A program made the translations under genes and the position numbers. 64,000 bases of DNA, taken from Roseobacter cerasinus. Its GTDB lineage: Bacteria; Pseudomonadota; Alphaproteobacteria; Rhodobacterales; Rhodobacteraceae. The notes under the pieces are model-generated. The model saw nothing but the letters and a program-made list of their open reading frames with translations. It did no database searches and was not told where the DNA came from. The stretch lies in the NCBI RefSeq assembly GCF_009811755.1, contig NZ_BLIV01000003.1:558001-622000 (forward strand), read 5' to 3'. Below are positions 18,141 to 26,287 of this stretch, piece after piece. How positions within the stretch are numbered: position 1 is the stretch's first letter; the number at the start of each line of letters is the position of its first letter.

Positions 18141-18252
18141 TCCGGCCAGATTTGACCTCCGGAAATTCGGAAAATGTCGCCAGGGTGCGTATCAGCGCAA
18201 GGAAATGATAAAAAAATCCCTGCCAGCGACATGTTTTTTACTGGATAGGTCC

Positions 18253-18281
18253 TTGACGGCCCTATCTCCCCCACATAATCT
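18253..18281 (+). promoter_or_regulatory. Sigma-70-type promoter of the ilv operon
   Basis: A TTGACG -35 element, a 17-base spacer and a TAATCT -10 element are in place; transcription would start near 18288. This leaves a roughly 170-base leader before ilvB that contains the leader peptide and attenuator. Confidence 0.7.
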
Positions 18282-18308
18282 CCGCTCAGCACAAAGGAGC
18301 CACCAGGC

Positions 18309-18356
18309 ATGACACGTCTAGTCGTCATTGTAGGAACAACGCGCATGGGCCGATAA
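18309..18356 (+). CDS. Branched-chain amino acid leader peptide of the acetolactate synthase operon
   Basis: A 15-codon reading frame, [15 protein letters not shown], is preceded by AAAGGAG. Codons 4-8 are Leu-Val-Val-Ile-Val, exactly the amino acids made by the operon downstream. In classical attenuation, scarcity of charged Leu/Val/Ile tRNAs stalls the ribosome here and changes the folding of the RNA that follows. Too short for usual gene finders. The call rests on composition, the ribosome site, and its position between the promoter and the terminator. Confidence 0.85.
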   Translation: MTRLVVIVGTTRMGR

Positions 18357-18383
18357 CGGTAGACCATTCTCTGCCCCATGCGC
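18341..18383 (+). promoter_or_regulatory. Leader hairpin overlapping the end of the leader peptide
   Basis: GCGCATGGG (inside codons 11-14 of the leader peptide) can pair with CCCATGCGC at 18375-18383, a perfect 9-bp stem. Its 3' arm shares two bases with the terminator stem that follows. A ribosome stalled on the Leu/Val/Ile codons would block this pairing. Whether it acts as pause hairpin, protector or competitor needs folding. Confidence 0.6.
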
Positions 18384-18410
18384 CCCCGCCAAGATCGGGG
18401 GCTTTTTTTT
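18382..18410 (+). terminator. Attenuator terminator of the ilv operon
   Basis: GCCCCCG, a 7-base loop, CGGGGGC, then eight T residues: a textbook Rho-independent terminator 50 bases before the ilvB start and 25 bases after the leader-peptide stop. Confidence 0.88.
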
Positions 18411-18459
18411 GCCCAAACGGGAGCAAGCGGCCACAACGGGCCAGCACGGAGTGAAAGAT

Positions 18460-20211
18460 ATGACACGGCAGATGACCGGAGCAAAAATGATTGTCCAAGC
18501 CTTGATCGATCAGGGTGTGGACACCGTCTTTGGCTATCCCGGGGGCGCCGTGCTACCGATTTACGACGAGATCTTTCAGCAAAACGCCATCCGCCACATC
18601 CTCGTGCGCCATGAACAGGGTGCTGTGCACGCCGCCGAAGGTTATGCGCGCTCCACCGGAAAGCCCGGCGTGGTGCTGGTGACCTCCGGCCCCGGCGCCA
18701 CAAATGCGGTCACCGGTCTGACCGATGCCTTGATGGATTCGATACCGCTTATCGTTCTGACCGGCCAGGTGCCCACCTTCATGATCGGCTCTGACGCCTT
18801 TCAGGAAGCGGATACCGTGGGCATCACGCGCCCCTGTACCAAGCACAACTGGCTGGTGAAAGAAACCGACGCGCTGTCGGGCGTGATCCACGAGGCGTTC
18901 CACGTGGCCACCCACGGCCGACCCGGCCCCGTTCTTGTGGACATTCCCAAGGACGTTCAATTCGCCACGGGCACGTACCACGCGCCCAAACCCTCCGTCT
19001 CGCACTATCAGCCGAAGTTGAAGGGCGACATGGAAGAGATCACCGAGCTGGTCGCCGCCATCGAGAAGGCCAAAAAGCCTGTCTTCTACACCGGCGGCGG
19101 TGTGATCAACTCCGGCCCTGCGGCCAGCCAGCTCTTGCGCGAGCTTGTCAAAGTCACGGGCTTTCCGATCACGTCCACGCTCATGGGGCTGGGCAGCTAC
19201 CCGGCCTCGGGCGAGAACTGGCTGGGCATGTTGGGCATGCACGGGCTCTACCAGGCCAATATGGCGATGCATGATTGCGACCTGCTGATCAACATCGGCG
19301 CCCGCTTCGACGACCGGATCACCGGACGCATCGACGCCTTCAGCCCCAAGTCGATCAAGGCGCATATCGACATCGACCCGTCATCGATCAACAAGGTCAT
19401 CAAGACCGACATCCCGATCGTGGGCGATGTGGGCCATGTGCTGGAAGATATCCTCAAGGTCTGGAAGTCGCGTGGGCGCAAAACCAACGCAGAGGCGCTG
19501 GCCAAGTGGTGGGCGCAGATCGAGGAGTGGAAGGCGGTAGACTGTCTGAAATTCGAGCAAACCGGCAAGATCATCAAACCGCAGCATGCGCTGGTGCGGC
19601 TCGAAGAGCTGACCAAGAAGCACGACCGCTACGTCTGCACCGAAGTGGGCCAGCACCAGATGTGGGCCGCGCAGTATCTGGGTTTTGAGGATCCCAATCG
19701 CTGGATGACCTCCGGGGGTCTGGGCACCATGGGCTACGGCTTCCCGGCCTCCATCGGGGTGCAAATGGCGCACCCCGATGCGCTGGTGATCAACGTGGCG
19801 GGTGAGGCCAGCTGGCTGATGAACATGCAGGAGATGGGCACGGCGGTGCAGTACCGCCTGCCGGTGAAACAGTTCATTCTGAACAACGAACGCCTTGGGA
19901 TGGTGCGCCAATGGCAGGAGCTCTTGCACGGCGAGCGCTATTCCCAAAGCTGGTCGGAGGCCCTGCCCGACTTTGTGAAGCTGGCCGAGGCCTTCGGCGC
20001 GAAAGGCATCATCTGCTCTGATCCGGATGACCTCGACGATGCGATCATGGAGATGATCAATCACGATGGCCCGGTGATCTTCGACTGTCTTGTCGAGAAG
20101 CACGAGAACTGCTTCCCGATGATCCCTAGCGGAAAGGCCCACAACGAAATGCTGCTTGGCGAAGCCGAGACGCAAGGGGTGATTGATAGCAAGGGGAGCG
20201 TTTTGGTGTGA
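18460..20211 (+). CDS. ilvB: Acetolactate synthase, large catalytic subunit
   Basis: This 583-residue, ThDP-dependent enzyme condenses pyruvate with pyruvate or 2-oxobutyrate, the first common step to valine, leucine and isoleucine. Visible landmarks are the catalytic glutamate in [34 protein letters not shown], the FAD-domain [17 protein letters not shown], the ThDP/Mg motif and the C-terminal [12 protein letters not shown]. The Mg-binding segment reads [16 protein letters not shown], where GDGSF is usual in many synthases (see findings). GGAG lies before the start at 18460; the frame is open further upstream but overlaps the terminator. Expression is expected to follow attenuation. Confidence 0.96.
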   Translation: MTRQMTGAKMIVQALIDQGVDTVFGYPGGAVLPIYDEIFQQNAIRHILVRHEQGAVHAAEGYARSTGKPGVVLVTSGPGATNAVTGLTDALMDSIPLIVLTGQVPTFMIGSDAFQEADTVGITRPCTKHNWLVKETDALSGVIHEAFHVATHGRPGPVLVDIPKDVQFATGTYHAPKPSVSHYQPKLKGDMEEITELVAAIEKAKKPVFYTGGGVINSGPAASQLLRELVKVTGFPITSTLMGLGSYPASGENWLGMLGMHGLYQANMAMHDCDLLINIGARFDDRITGRIDAFSPKSIKAHIDIDPSSINKVIKTDIPIVGDVGHVLEDILKVWKSRGRKTNAEALAKWWAQIEEWKAVDCLKFEQTGKIIKPQHALVRLEELTKKHDRYVCTEVGQHQMWAAQYLGFEDPNRWMTSGGLGTMGYGFPASIGVQMAHPDALVINVAGEASWLMNMQEMGTAVQYRLPVKQFILNNERLGMVRQWQELLHGERYSQSWSEALPDFVKLAEAFGAKGIICSDPDDLDDAIMEMINHDGPVIFDCLVEKHENCFPMIPSGKAHNEMLLGEAETQGVIDSKGSVLV

Positions 20212-20804
20212 CGCATCAATTCAGGCTTGCCGCCCTAGCCGCTATCGGTGTTGCACTTGCCGGTTGCACTACAGTGTCGGAGCAAATGCCCCAAAAGGTC
20301 ATAAGACAACACTCCGACGTTCAGCTCTCACAGGAAAGCGTCCTAAAGTTCAACGAATTCAAAAGCTACAACTTCTTTGCTGCGATGTACGTAACTGAAG
20401 AAGGTGACGGCGGCGGCCGAGCCGGAGGCGCGCCTACCTTGAGTGATGCAAAGCGAATCTCGCAGTCTATGTGTGAAGCGTACAATCCCGGTGATCGCTG
20501 TATATTACTATCCACAGTGGAGCCTGCTGATGCCTCCAAGACCGAGGAGTTGCCAAAGCATATCTTCGATGCGCTCACAAGAGCGCGGTCCAGAACAACT
20601 GAAGGAAACTACTTTGCGCTCGCCTTCACACCGAGTGGACAATTCGGAACAGCCTTCAACTATTCCTCCATTGGCGAAGCGAAACGAACTGCTTTGCTTG
20701 AGTGTGAAACGGCCGCCGCAAGGTCACGTAGCAACGATACAATCACCGAAGCGAAGGCCAACTCAAAGGCGGGCAGCTACAAGTGCCAACTCTACAACCT
20801 GTGA
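20208..20804 (+). CDS. Lipoprotein of unknown function inserted between the acetolactate synthase subunits
   Basis: A 198-residue protein with a GTG start overlapping the ilvB stop codon and GGGGAG upstream. The signal peptide ends in a lipobox (ALAGCTT), so it is probably an outer- or inner-membrane lipoprotein. The C-terminal half ([20 protein letters not shown] and [13 protein letters not shown]) weakly resembles DUF4189-type domains, with paired cysteines. GC content is clearly lower than in ilvB and ilvN, suggesting later insertion. It shares no evident role with branched-chain amino acid synthesis. Confidence 0.72.
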   Translation: MTHQFRLAALAAIGVALAGCTTVSEQMPQKVIRQHSDVQLSQESVLKFNEFKSYNFFAAMYVTEEGDGGGRAGGAPTLSDAKRISQSMCEAYNPGDRCILLSTVEPADASKTEELPKHIFDALTRARSRTTEGNYFALAFTPSGQFGTAFNYSSIGEAKRTALLECETAAARSRSNDTITEAKANSKAGSYKCQLYNL

Positions 20805-20823
20805 CAGAAACGGAAGATCGACG

Positions 20824-21384
20824 ATGTCTCCTTTGAAAATCAAAAAAGGCGCCACCAGCCATTCCGCTTATAACCTCCGTCCCACCTTCTCGGACGTGGT
20901 GGAACGCCACACGCTGGCGGTTCTGGTCGAGAATGAACCTGGGGTTCTAGCGCGGGTTATCGGCCTCTTCTCCGGGCGCGGCTACAACATCGATAGCCTG
21001 ACCGTCGCGGAAGTGGATCACACCGGGCATCTTTCCCGCATCACCATCGTGACCTCCGGCACGCCGCAGGTGATCGAGCAGATCAAGGCGCAACTGGGGC
21101 GGATCGTTTCCGTGCATGACGTACATGACCTGACCGTCGAAGGCGCGAGCGTTGAGCGGGAATTGGCCATGTTCAAGGTCGTGGGGCAAGGCGACAAACG
21201 GGTCGAAGCGTTGCGGCTGGCCGATATCTTCCGCGCCAATGTGGTCGACAGCACGCTCGAAAGCTTTGTGTTCGAGATCACCGGAGCGCCTGACAAGATT
21301 GACGCTTTCGCAGATCTGATGCGCCCCCTGGGCCTGACTGACGTGGCGCGCACTGGCGTTGCAGCCCTGTCTCGGGGAGAGTAG
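20824..21384 (+). CDS. ilvN: Acetolactate synthase, small regulatory subunit
   Basis: This 186-residue subunit has an N-terminal ACT domain (HTLAVLVENEPGVLARVIGL, then GYNIDSLTVAEVDHTGHLSR) that binds valine for feedback inhibition, and the C-terminal ALS_ss domain (ELAMFKVVG and the following FVFEITGAPDKIDAFADLM). It activates and regulates the IlvB subunit. It starts at 20824, 19 bases after the lipoprotein gene; the upstream open frame runs through that gene and is not used. Gene names ilvH and ilvN are both in use. Confidence 0.95.
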   Translation: MSPLKIKKGATSHSAYNLRPTFSDVVERHTLAVLVENEPGVLARVIGLFSGRGYNIDSLTVAEVDHTGHLSRITIVTSGTPQVIEQIKAQLGRIVSVHDVHDLTVEGASVERELAMFKVVGQGDKRVEALRLADIFRANVVDSTLESFVFEITGAPDKIDAFADLMRPLGLTDVARTGVAALSRGE

Positions 21385-21388
21385 GCGC

Positions 21389-21745
21389 CTAGGCCTCTGA
21401 TACTTTCAGCACATCTGTGTGTTGCACGACTCTGCGGGGCGCGAAGGGAATGACTTTCGCGCCTCGGTCTGACAGCGCCGTGCTCTGCGCACTTTGACGC
21501 AGCGCGTCAGGAAGCCCGACACCCGCCTGCTCCAACACCAGCCTGGGATTGTGCGCTCGGCGCATGGAGGCCTGCACCTCCATATCAAATTGCACCACGT
21601 CACCGGCATCAAAAAACGCATCTGACTGAAAAATGTCATCGGCTGAATTCAGAAACGCCAAATCCCCTTGATCTTCGCACCAAATCACCGCTTTGCGGTC
21701 CGATGCGTCGCTCCATAGAACAACGCCAATCATGTTTGCATCCAA
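21389..21745 (-). CDS. Conserved hypothetical protein
   Basis: A 118-residue acidic, soluble protein that begins MDANMIGVVLWSDASDRKAV and continues with IWCEDQGDLAFL. The composition and the pattern 'VFFD-GDVVQFDMEVQ' suggest a small beta-rich fold. No family is recognised with confidence. AAGG five bases before the ATG at 21745 supports that start over the ATG four codons later. It converges with ilvN, the stops being only a few bases apart. Confidence 0.6.
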   Translation of the reverse strand: MDANMIGVVLWSDASDRKAVIWCEDQGDLAFLNSADDIFQSDAFFDAGDVVQFDMEVQASMRRAHNPRLVLEQAGVGLPDALRQSAQSTALSDRGAKVIPFAPRRVVQHTDVLKVSEA

Positions 21746-21971
21746 TCCTTGTACCCTTACCTATATTGGTACCAAGAAGTTAACGTCACAGCACATGATA
21801 AAATGAGCACCGTACGCTTGGAATTTGTGTCGCTCTGACCTAAGCTTGACACAAATATGATCGGCAACTGACGCTAAATAGCATCACTATTCTCGACAAA
21901 GCCGAAAAACCGTAGTGCCGATGCCGTACCGGGAGGTATGCTTGACGGCAGGACATGACAAAGGGACGTGG

Positions 21972-22769
21972 ATGTCTTTGACCGCCAGATCACCAGCGCA
22001 GCTGCGCAGCATGTTCGGATCCAACCTGCGCACGCTGGCCGCCGAATACACCTCCGTCTCGGCCCTGGCGCGCGATCTCGGGATCAACCGAACGCAGTTC
22101 AACAGATACCTCAGCGGTGAAAGCTTTCCCCGGCCTGACGTGCTGGCGCGGATCTGCGAGTTCTTTGCAGTAGACGCCCGTGTCCTGCTGGAACCGGTGG
22201 AGCAAATCAGCCCGGGCACCGGCCCGATCTCCAGCGAATACCTGCGGGACTTTATGGGCCCCACGGTGCAGCCCATCTCGGAAGAGGATCTGCCAAGCGG
22301 TTTTTACCAGTTTGCGCGGCGCAGCTTTGTGCGCGGCGATCAATATGTCCGCGGGGTGGTGCTGATCAAACGAGATGGCGACAACACGTTTCTGCGCGGC
22401 TTTGAGCCCAAGGTGGCCATGGCCATGCAGGGCATTCCCGCAGCGGCACGGGCGCGCGAGTATCGCGGGTTCATCATGCACATCGAAGACGGCTTTGCTG
22501 CGACGGTCGCCCGTCGAAACGCGATGACCGCCTCGTTCAACTATCTCAGCCGCGTGACCTCCTTCCAGAACAACTTCTGGGTCGGCTATGTCGCGCGTAC
22601 CGTGCGCGAAAGCTCCTCCAGCACGCGGATGACCCGGCTGGTCTATGAATACATCGGGCAAGATCTCTCACGGGCCCTGTCCTGCGCGCGCAAGGCCGGA
22701 TTCTGCCAGTTGGACGATCTGATGCCGTTCCATCAGCGGTTGCTCCAGCCCAACGACCCGTTCCGTTAG
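21972..22769 (+). CDS. XRE-family helix-turn-helix transcriptional regulator
   Basis: A 265-residue protein. Residues about 10-70 form an HTH_3/XRE DNA-binding domain (MFGSNLRTLAAEYTSVSALA, then LGINRTQFNRYLSGESFPRPD). The remaining 190 residues are an unrecognised sensory or dimerisation domain. AAGGGA precedes the ATG at 21972; an in-frame start 17-19 codons earlier is possible but less likely. It lies 98 bases ahead of the Rieske oxygenase gene and could regulate it. Confidence 0.82.
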   Translation: MSLTARSPAQLRSMFGSNLRTLAAEYTSVSALARDLGINRTQFNRYLSGESFPRPDVLARICEFFAVDARVLLEPVEQISPGTGPISSEYLRDFMGPTVQPISEEDLPSGFYQFARRSFVRGDQYVRGVVLIKRDGDNTFLRGFEPKVAMAMQGIPAAARAREYRGFIMHIEDGFAATVARRNAMTASFNYLSRVTSFQNNFWVGYVARTVRESSSSTRMTRLVYEYIGQDLSRALSCARKAGFCQLDDLMPFHQRLLQPNDPFR

Positions 22770-22867
22770 GTCCAAATCATGTCGGCGCGGGAAAACTCGC
22801 GTCGTTTTGAGCACGGCATCGCGTGGGAAATGCCGTACCCTTCCTGCATCAGGAAGGGAGTGCTGAC

Positions 22868-24028
22868 ATGGACCACCCATTTGATGATCTGGCGACCGTC
22901 CGCCGCCCCATAGCCGAGGCCAACGGGCTGCCCAATGCGCATTACACCGACCCGGATGTGTTTGAAGCGGAGGGCCCCGCGCTGCTTCATGCGGGCTGGT
23001 CCGGTCTGGCGGTGGAGGCGGATGTTCCGGAGATTGGAGACGCGATCCCCCTCAGCTTTCTGGGCATGCCGCTGCTGCTTCTGCGCGATCGGGATGGCCG
23101 GGTCAGGGTGTTTCAGAACATCTGCCGGCATCGCGGCATGGTGCTGGTGTCGGAACCGCGCAAGATCGAAGGGGCGATCCGCTGCCCGTATCACAGCTGG
23201 TGTTATGCCACTGACGGGCGCCTGGTCAGCACACCGCATGTGGGCGGCCCCGGGCATAATCACCACGCGGGCATCGACCGCAGCAGCCTTGGTCTGATCG
23301 AGGTGCGCAGTCACATCTGGCTGGGCGTGGTCTGGATCAACATCTCGGGCACCGCGCCCAGCTTCGAAGAGGCCAACGCCGATCTTCTGGCCCGCTGGGC
23401 GGAGTTTAATACGCCGCTCTATCATGGCGGTGCAGACAGCCGCTTTACACTGGAGGTTGCCTGCAATTGGAAGCTCGCGGTGGAGAATTACTGCGAAAGC
23501 TATCACCTGCCCTGGGTGCATCCCGGGCTCAACAGCTATTCGCGCCTGGAAGATCACTACCATGTTGAACAGCCGGGCTGCTTCTCCGGACAAGGCACGC
23601 GGGTCTATCGCCAGATCACCGGTGAGACCGGCGGCGTTTTCCCCGATCTTGCCGGTCTGAGCCCCAAGTGGGACACTGCCGCAGAATACATCGCCGCCTT
23701 TCCCAATGTCCTGCTGGGCGTGCACCGGGACCATGTCTTTGCCATCATCCTTGAGCCGCGGGGCACCGGGCGGACGAAGGAGCACGTGCATCTCTTTTAC
23801 GCCACATCCAACACTGACGATGCTCTGCGCAGGCGAAATGCGGCGCAGTGGAAGGAGGTGTTTGTCGAAGACATCTTTGTGGTGGAGGGCATGCAGCGCG
23901 GCCGCCATGCGGTGTCCTTCGACGGCGGGCGGTTCTCGCCGGCGATGGATGGGCCGACGCATCTGTTTCACGCCTGGGTGGCGGAGCGGCTCTGCGCCGG
24001 TCAAGACACACGGCGCGCCGCCGAATGA
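22868..24028 (+). CDS. Rieske non-heme iron oxygenase, alpha subunit
   Basis: A 386-residue ring-hydroxylating-type oxygenase. The N-terminal Rieske centre has NICRHRGM and RCPYHSW (Cys-X-His ... Cys-X2-His). The catalytic domain has the bridging and iron-binding residues in ENYCESYHLPWVHP and the later aspartate in VEDIFVVEG. Relatives act on aromatic rings or on quaternary amines (carnitine, choline, glycine betaine demethylation). The substrate is open, but carnitine and methyltransferase genes elsewhere in the window make a quaternary amine attractive. No reductase is adjacent. GGGAG precedes the start. Confidence 0.88.
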   Translation: MDHPFDDLATVRRPIAEANGLPNAHYTDPDVFEAEGPALLHAGWSGLAVEADVPEIGDAIPLSFLGMPLLLLRDRDGRVRVFQNICRHRGMVLVSEPRKIEGAIRCPYHSWCYATDGRLVSTPHVGGPGHNHHAGIDRSSLGLIEVRSHIWLGVVWINISGTAPSFEEANADLLARWAEFNTPLYHGGADSRFTLEVACNWKLAVENYCESYHLPWVHPGLNSYSRLEDHYHVEQPGCFSGQGTRVYRQITGETGGVFPDLAGLSPKWDTAAEYIAAFPNVLLGVHRDHVFAIILEPRGTGRTKEHVHLFYATSNTDDALRRRNAAQWKEVFVEDIFVVEGMQRGRHAVSFDGGRFSPAMDGPTHLFHAWVAERLCAGQDTRRAAE

Positions 24029-24243
24029 TCGATCTCGACGCGCAGCTCATGGCTGCGCATGCGGACGGAGACAAGACCGCCTTGGCCGTGCTCTATGAAC
24101 GGGCTGCAGCAGAGGCTGCCCATGACAACGCCCGCGCCTTTTACTTGACCCAGGCCTATGTGTTTGCCCTCGAAACAAACGCGCCTCAAGCGCCAGCCTT
24201 ACGAGCGCTTTTGGTTCAGATGGGCCGAGATACGCCCGCCTAA
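24025..24243 (+). CDS. Small conserved hypothetical protein
   Basis: A 72-residue protein starting inside the Rieske gene's stop codon (ATGA overlap), so it is translationally coupled. It reads as two or three amphipathic helices ([40 protein letters not shown]), like a small TPR-type helical protein. No function can be named. It converges with the DUF2189 gene, the stop codons overlapping at 24240-24243. Confidence 0.65.
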   Translation: MIDLDAQLMAAHADGDKTALAVLYERAAAEAAHDNARAFYLTQAYVFALETNAPQAPALRALLVQMGRDTPA

Positions 24244-25025
24244 GCGGCGCTCGTCAGGCGACGATAGAGGTGCCAGGACGCGTGCCCAAGCCAGGGCAGC
24301 ACGATCCAAAGCCCCAGAAACCCCGGCAGCAGCGCCGCAAAACTCAAAACCGCAATCACCGCAGCCCAGGTCAGCATGACCAAAGGCGCATCGCGCACCA
24401 CGCCAAAGCTAGTGATCATCGCCGTGATGAAATCAATCTCACGATCCAACAGCAGTGGCAGGCCGATCACGGACATCGCATAGATCAACAGCGCAAAGAC
24501 GGCGCCCACCAAGGTGCCAAAACCCAGCATGCTCAACCCATTTAAGGTGAGAAACACCTCGTAAGAGCTTGAAATATTTGTCATTGTGCTCAGACCAAGG
24601 AAAAGCGCAAAGATCATATGCCCGAGGAAAAACCAGAACAGGAAGATCACCACCATCATGGTGCAAAGCGACGGCAGTTGCCGCAGGCGTTGTTGCCAGA
24701 TCACCCCGAACACGGCTTTGGCAGGCACCGGCAGGCCCAGATCCAGACGGCGGGACACCTCGTAGAGCCCAACGGCGGCAAAGGGGCCCAACAGCGGAAA
24801 TCCAATCGCCGCCAGCACCAGCCAGAAGGTGTGACCCGTTAGGGATGTGATACCGACCATCATCCACCCCGCCAGAATGTAGAAACTGGCAAAGGTCAGC
24901 CCGTAGAAGGGATGGCGGCGAAAGTCTCGCGCGCCGCGTGTCAGCGCTGCTTTCAGGTCGTCAAAACGTGCTGTTCTAAGCTCGGGCGCGCCGATATTCA
25001 TCTCGGCCGTTGCGGCTGATGCCAT
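24240..25025 (-). CDS. DUF2189 membrane protein
   Basis: A 261-residue integral membrane protein with about six hydrophobic segments. The DUF2189 core is visible in the N-terminal half ([39 protein letters not shown]). Relatives are often listed as cytochrome c oxidase subunit I-like, without evidence of that role. GGGAGG eight bases before the ATG at 25025 fixes the start; the upstream open frame is not used. Function unknown. Confidence 0.82.
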   Translation of the reverse strand: MASAATAEMNIGAPELRTARFDDLKAALTRGARDFRRHPFYGLTFASFYILAGWMMVGITSLTGHTFWLVLAAIGFPLLGPFAAVGLYEVSRRLDLGLPVPAKAVFGVIWQQRLRQLPSLCTMMVVIFLFWFFLGHMIFALFLGLSTMTNISSSYEVFLTLNGLSMLGFGTLVGAVFALLIYAMSVIGLPLLLDREIDFITAMITSFGVVRDAPLVMLTWAAVIAVLSFAALLPGFLGLWIVLPWLGHASWHLYRRLTSAA

Positions 25026-25086
25026 GTCGAATCCTCCCTCGTGTCCTCCACGGAGAGTATAGCATGGCTCAGCGCGGGAAGGGCAG

Positions 25087-26211
25087 TCAGCCGCTCTGCG
25101 CTTCGGCCCGTGTCTTGCCCGACACATCCAGCGCGAGGGTTGCCCCCATCAGCCCATCAAGATCCCCATCAAGCACACCCTTGGTATCCGAAGTCTCGAA
25201 GTTCGTGCGCAGGTCTTTCACCATCTGGTAGGGCTGCAGCACGTAGGAGCGGATCTGGTTGCCCCAGCCCGCGTCCCCCTTGTTTTCATGCGCCTCGTTG
25301 ATGGCCGCGTTGCGCCGGTCCAGCTCCAACTGGTAGAGCCGCGATTTCAGCGCCTTCATGGCAATATCACGGTTCTGGTGTTGCGATTTTTCGGAGCTGG
25401 TCACCACGATGCCCGTGGGGTGGTGAGTGATCCGCACCGCAGAATCGGTGGTGTTCACGTGCTGACCACCCGCACCGGAGGAGCGGTAGGTGTCGATGCG
25501 AATATCCGCCGGGTTCACCTCGATATCGATATTGTCATCCACAACCGGGTAGACCCAGACCGAAGTAAAAGACGTGTGCCGCTTGGCCGCCGAATCGAAG
25601 GGCGAGATGCGCACCAGCCGGTGTACGCCGCTTTCAGACTTGAGCCAGCCATAGGCGTTCTGGCCGCTGATCTTATAGGTCGCCGATTTGATCCCGGCCT
25701 CGTCACCGGCACTTTCGGCCTGCAGCTCGACCTTGTAGCCCTTCTTCTCGGCCCAACGAACATACATACGCGCCAGCATCGACGCCCAGTCACAGCTTTC
25801 GGTGCCGCCTGCCCCGGCGTTCACTTCGAGGAAGGTGTCATTGCCATCAGCTTCCCCATCGAGCAGCGCTTCAAGCTCTTTCTGAGCTGCCTTCTCTTCC
25901 AGAGCCTTCAGCGCCGCTTCGGCGTCGGATACAACCTCGTCATCCTCTTCCATCTCACCGAGTTCAATCAGTTCGATGTTGTCCGCAAGGTCCTGCTTGA
26001 TGCTTTCATAGGTCTCCATCGCGTCGACCAGCATCTGCCGTTCGCGCATCAGCTTCTGTGCCGCATCGGGATCATCCCACAGGTTCGGGTCCTCGACGCG
26101 GGCGTTGAATTCCTCCAGCCGGAATTGCGCCGTCTCCACATCGAGACGCTGCGCCAGAAGCTCCAGCGACTTTTCGATTTTCTCAACGGTATTTTGTGCG
26201 TCGGCGCGCAT
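25087..26211 (-). CDS. prfB: Peptide chain release factor 2
   Basis: This 374-residue factor recognises UGA and UAA and triggers peptide release on the ribosome. The RF2 tripeptide SPF ([20 protein letters not shown]) and the catalytic GGQ loop ([18 protein letters not shown]) are both present. The whole protein is encoded in one frame from the ATG at 26211; there is no internal UGA near codon 25, so the programmed +1 frameshift of Escherichia coli prfB is absent. It is the third gene after the amidase and mrcA, all on the minus strand. Confidence 0.97.
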   Translation of the reverse strand: MRADAQNTVEKIEKSLELLAQRLDVETAQFRLEEFNARVEDPNLWDDPDAAQKLMRERQMLVDAMETYESIKQDLADNIELIELGEMEEDDEVVSDAEAALKALEEKAAQKELEALLDGEADGNDTFLEVNAGAGGTESCDWASMLARMYVRWAEKKGYKVELQAESAGDEAGIKSATYKISGQNAYGWLKSESGVHRLVRISPFDSAAKRHTSFTSVWVYPVVDDNIDIEVNPADIRIDTYRSSGAGGQHVNTTDSAVRITHHPTGIVVTSSEKSQHQNRDIAMKALKSRLYQLELDRRNAAINEAHENKGDAGWGNQIRSYVLQPYQMVKDLRTNFETSDTKGVLDGDLDGLMGATLALDVSGKTRAEAQSG

Positions 26212-26287
26212 GATCGAAGCCTTTGACCTGAGGTGTGACCGCCGTGATAAACCAGCCCCCCGCCAGCGGCAAGGGAGCATGGCGCCG

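Noticed and set aside
22766-24004. 412-codon minus-strand frame over the Rieske oxygenase
   Set aside because: Shadow frame without recognisable domains; the Rieske motifs are unambiguous on the plus strand.
25087-26211. Programmed +1 frameshift in prfB
   Set aside because: The gene reads in one frame from its ATG with no early in-frame UGA.
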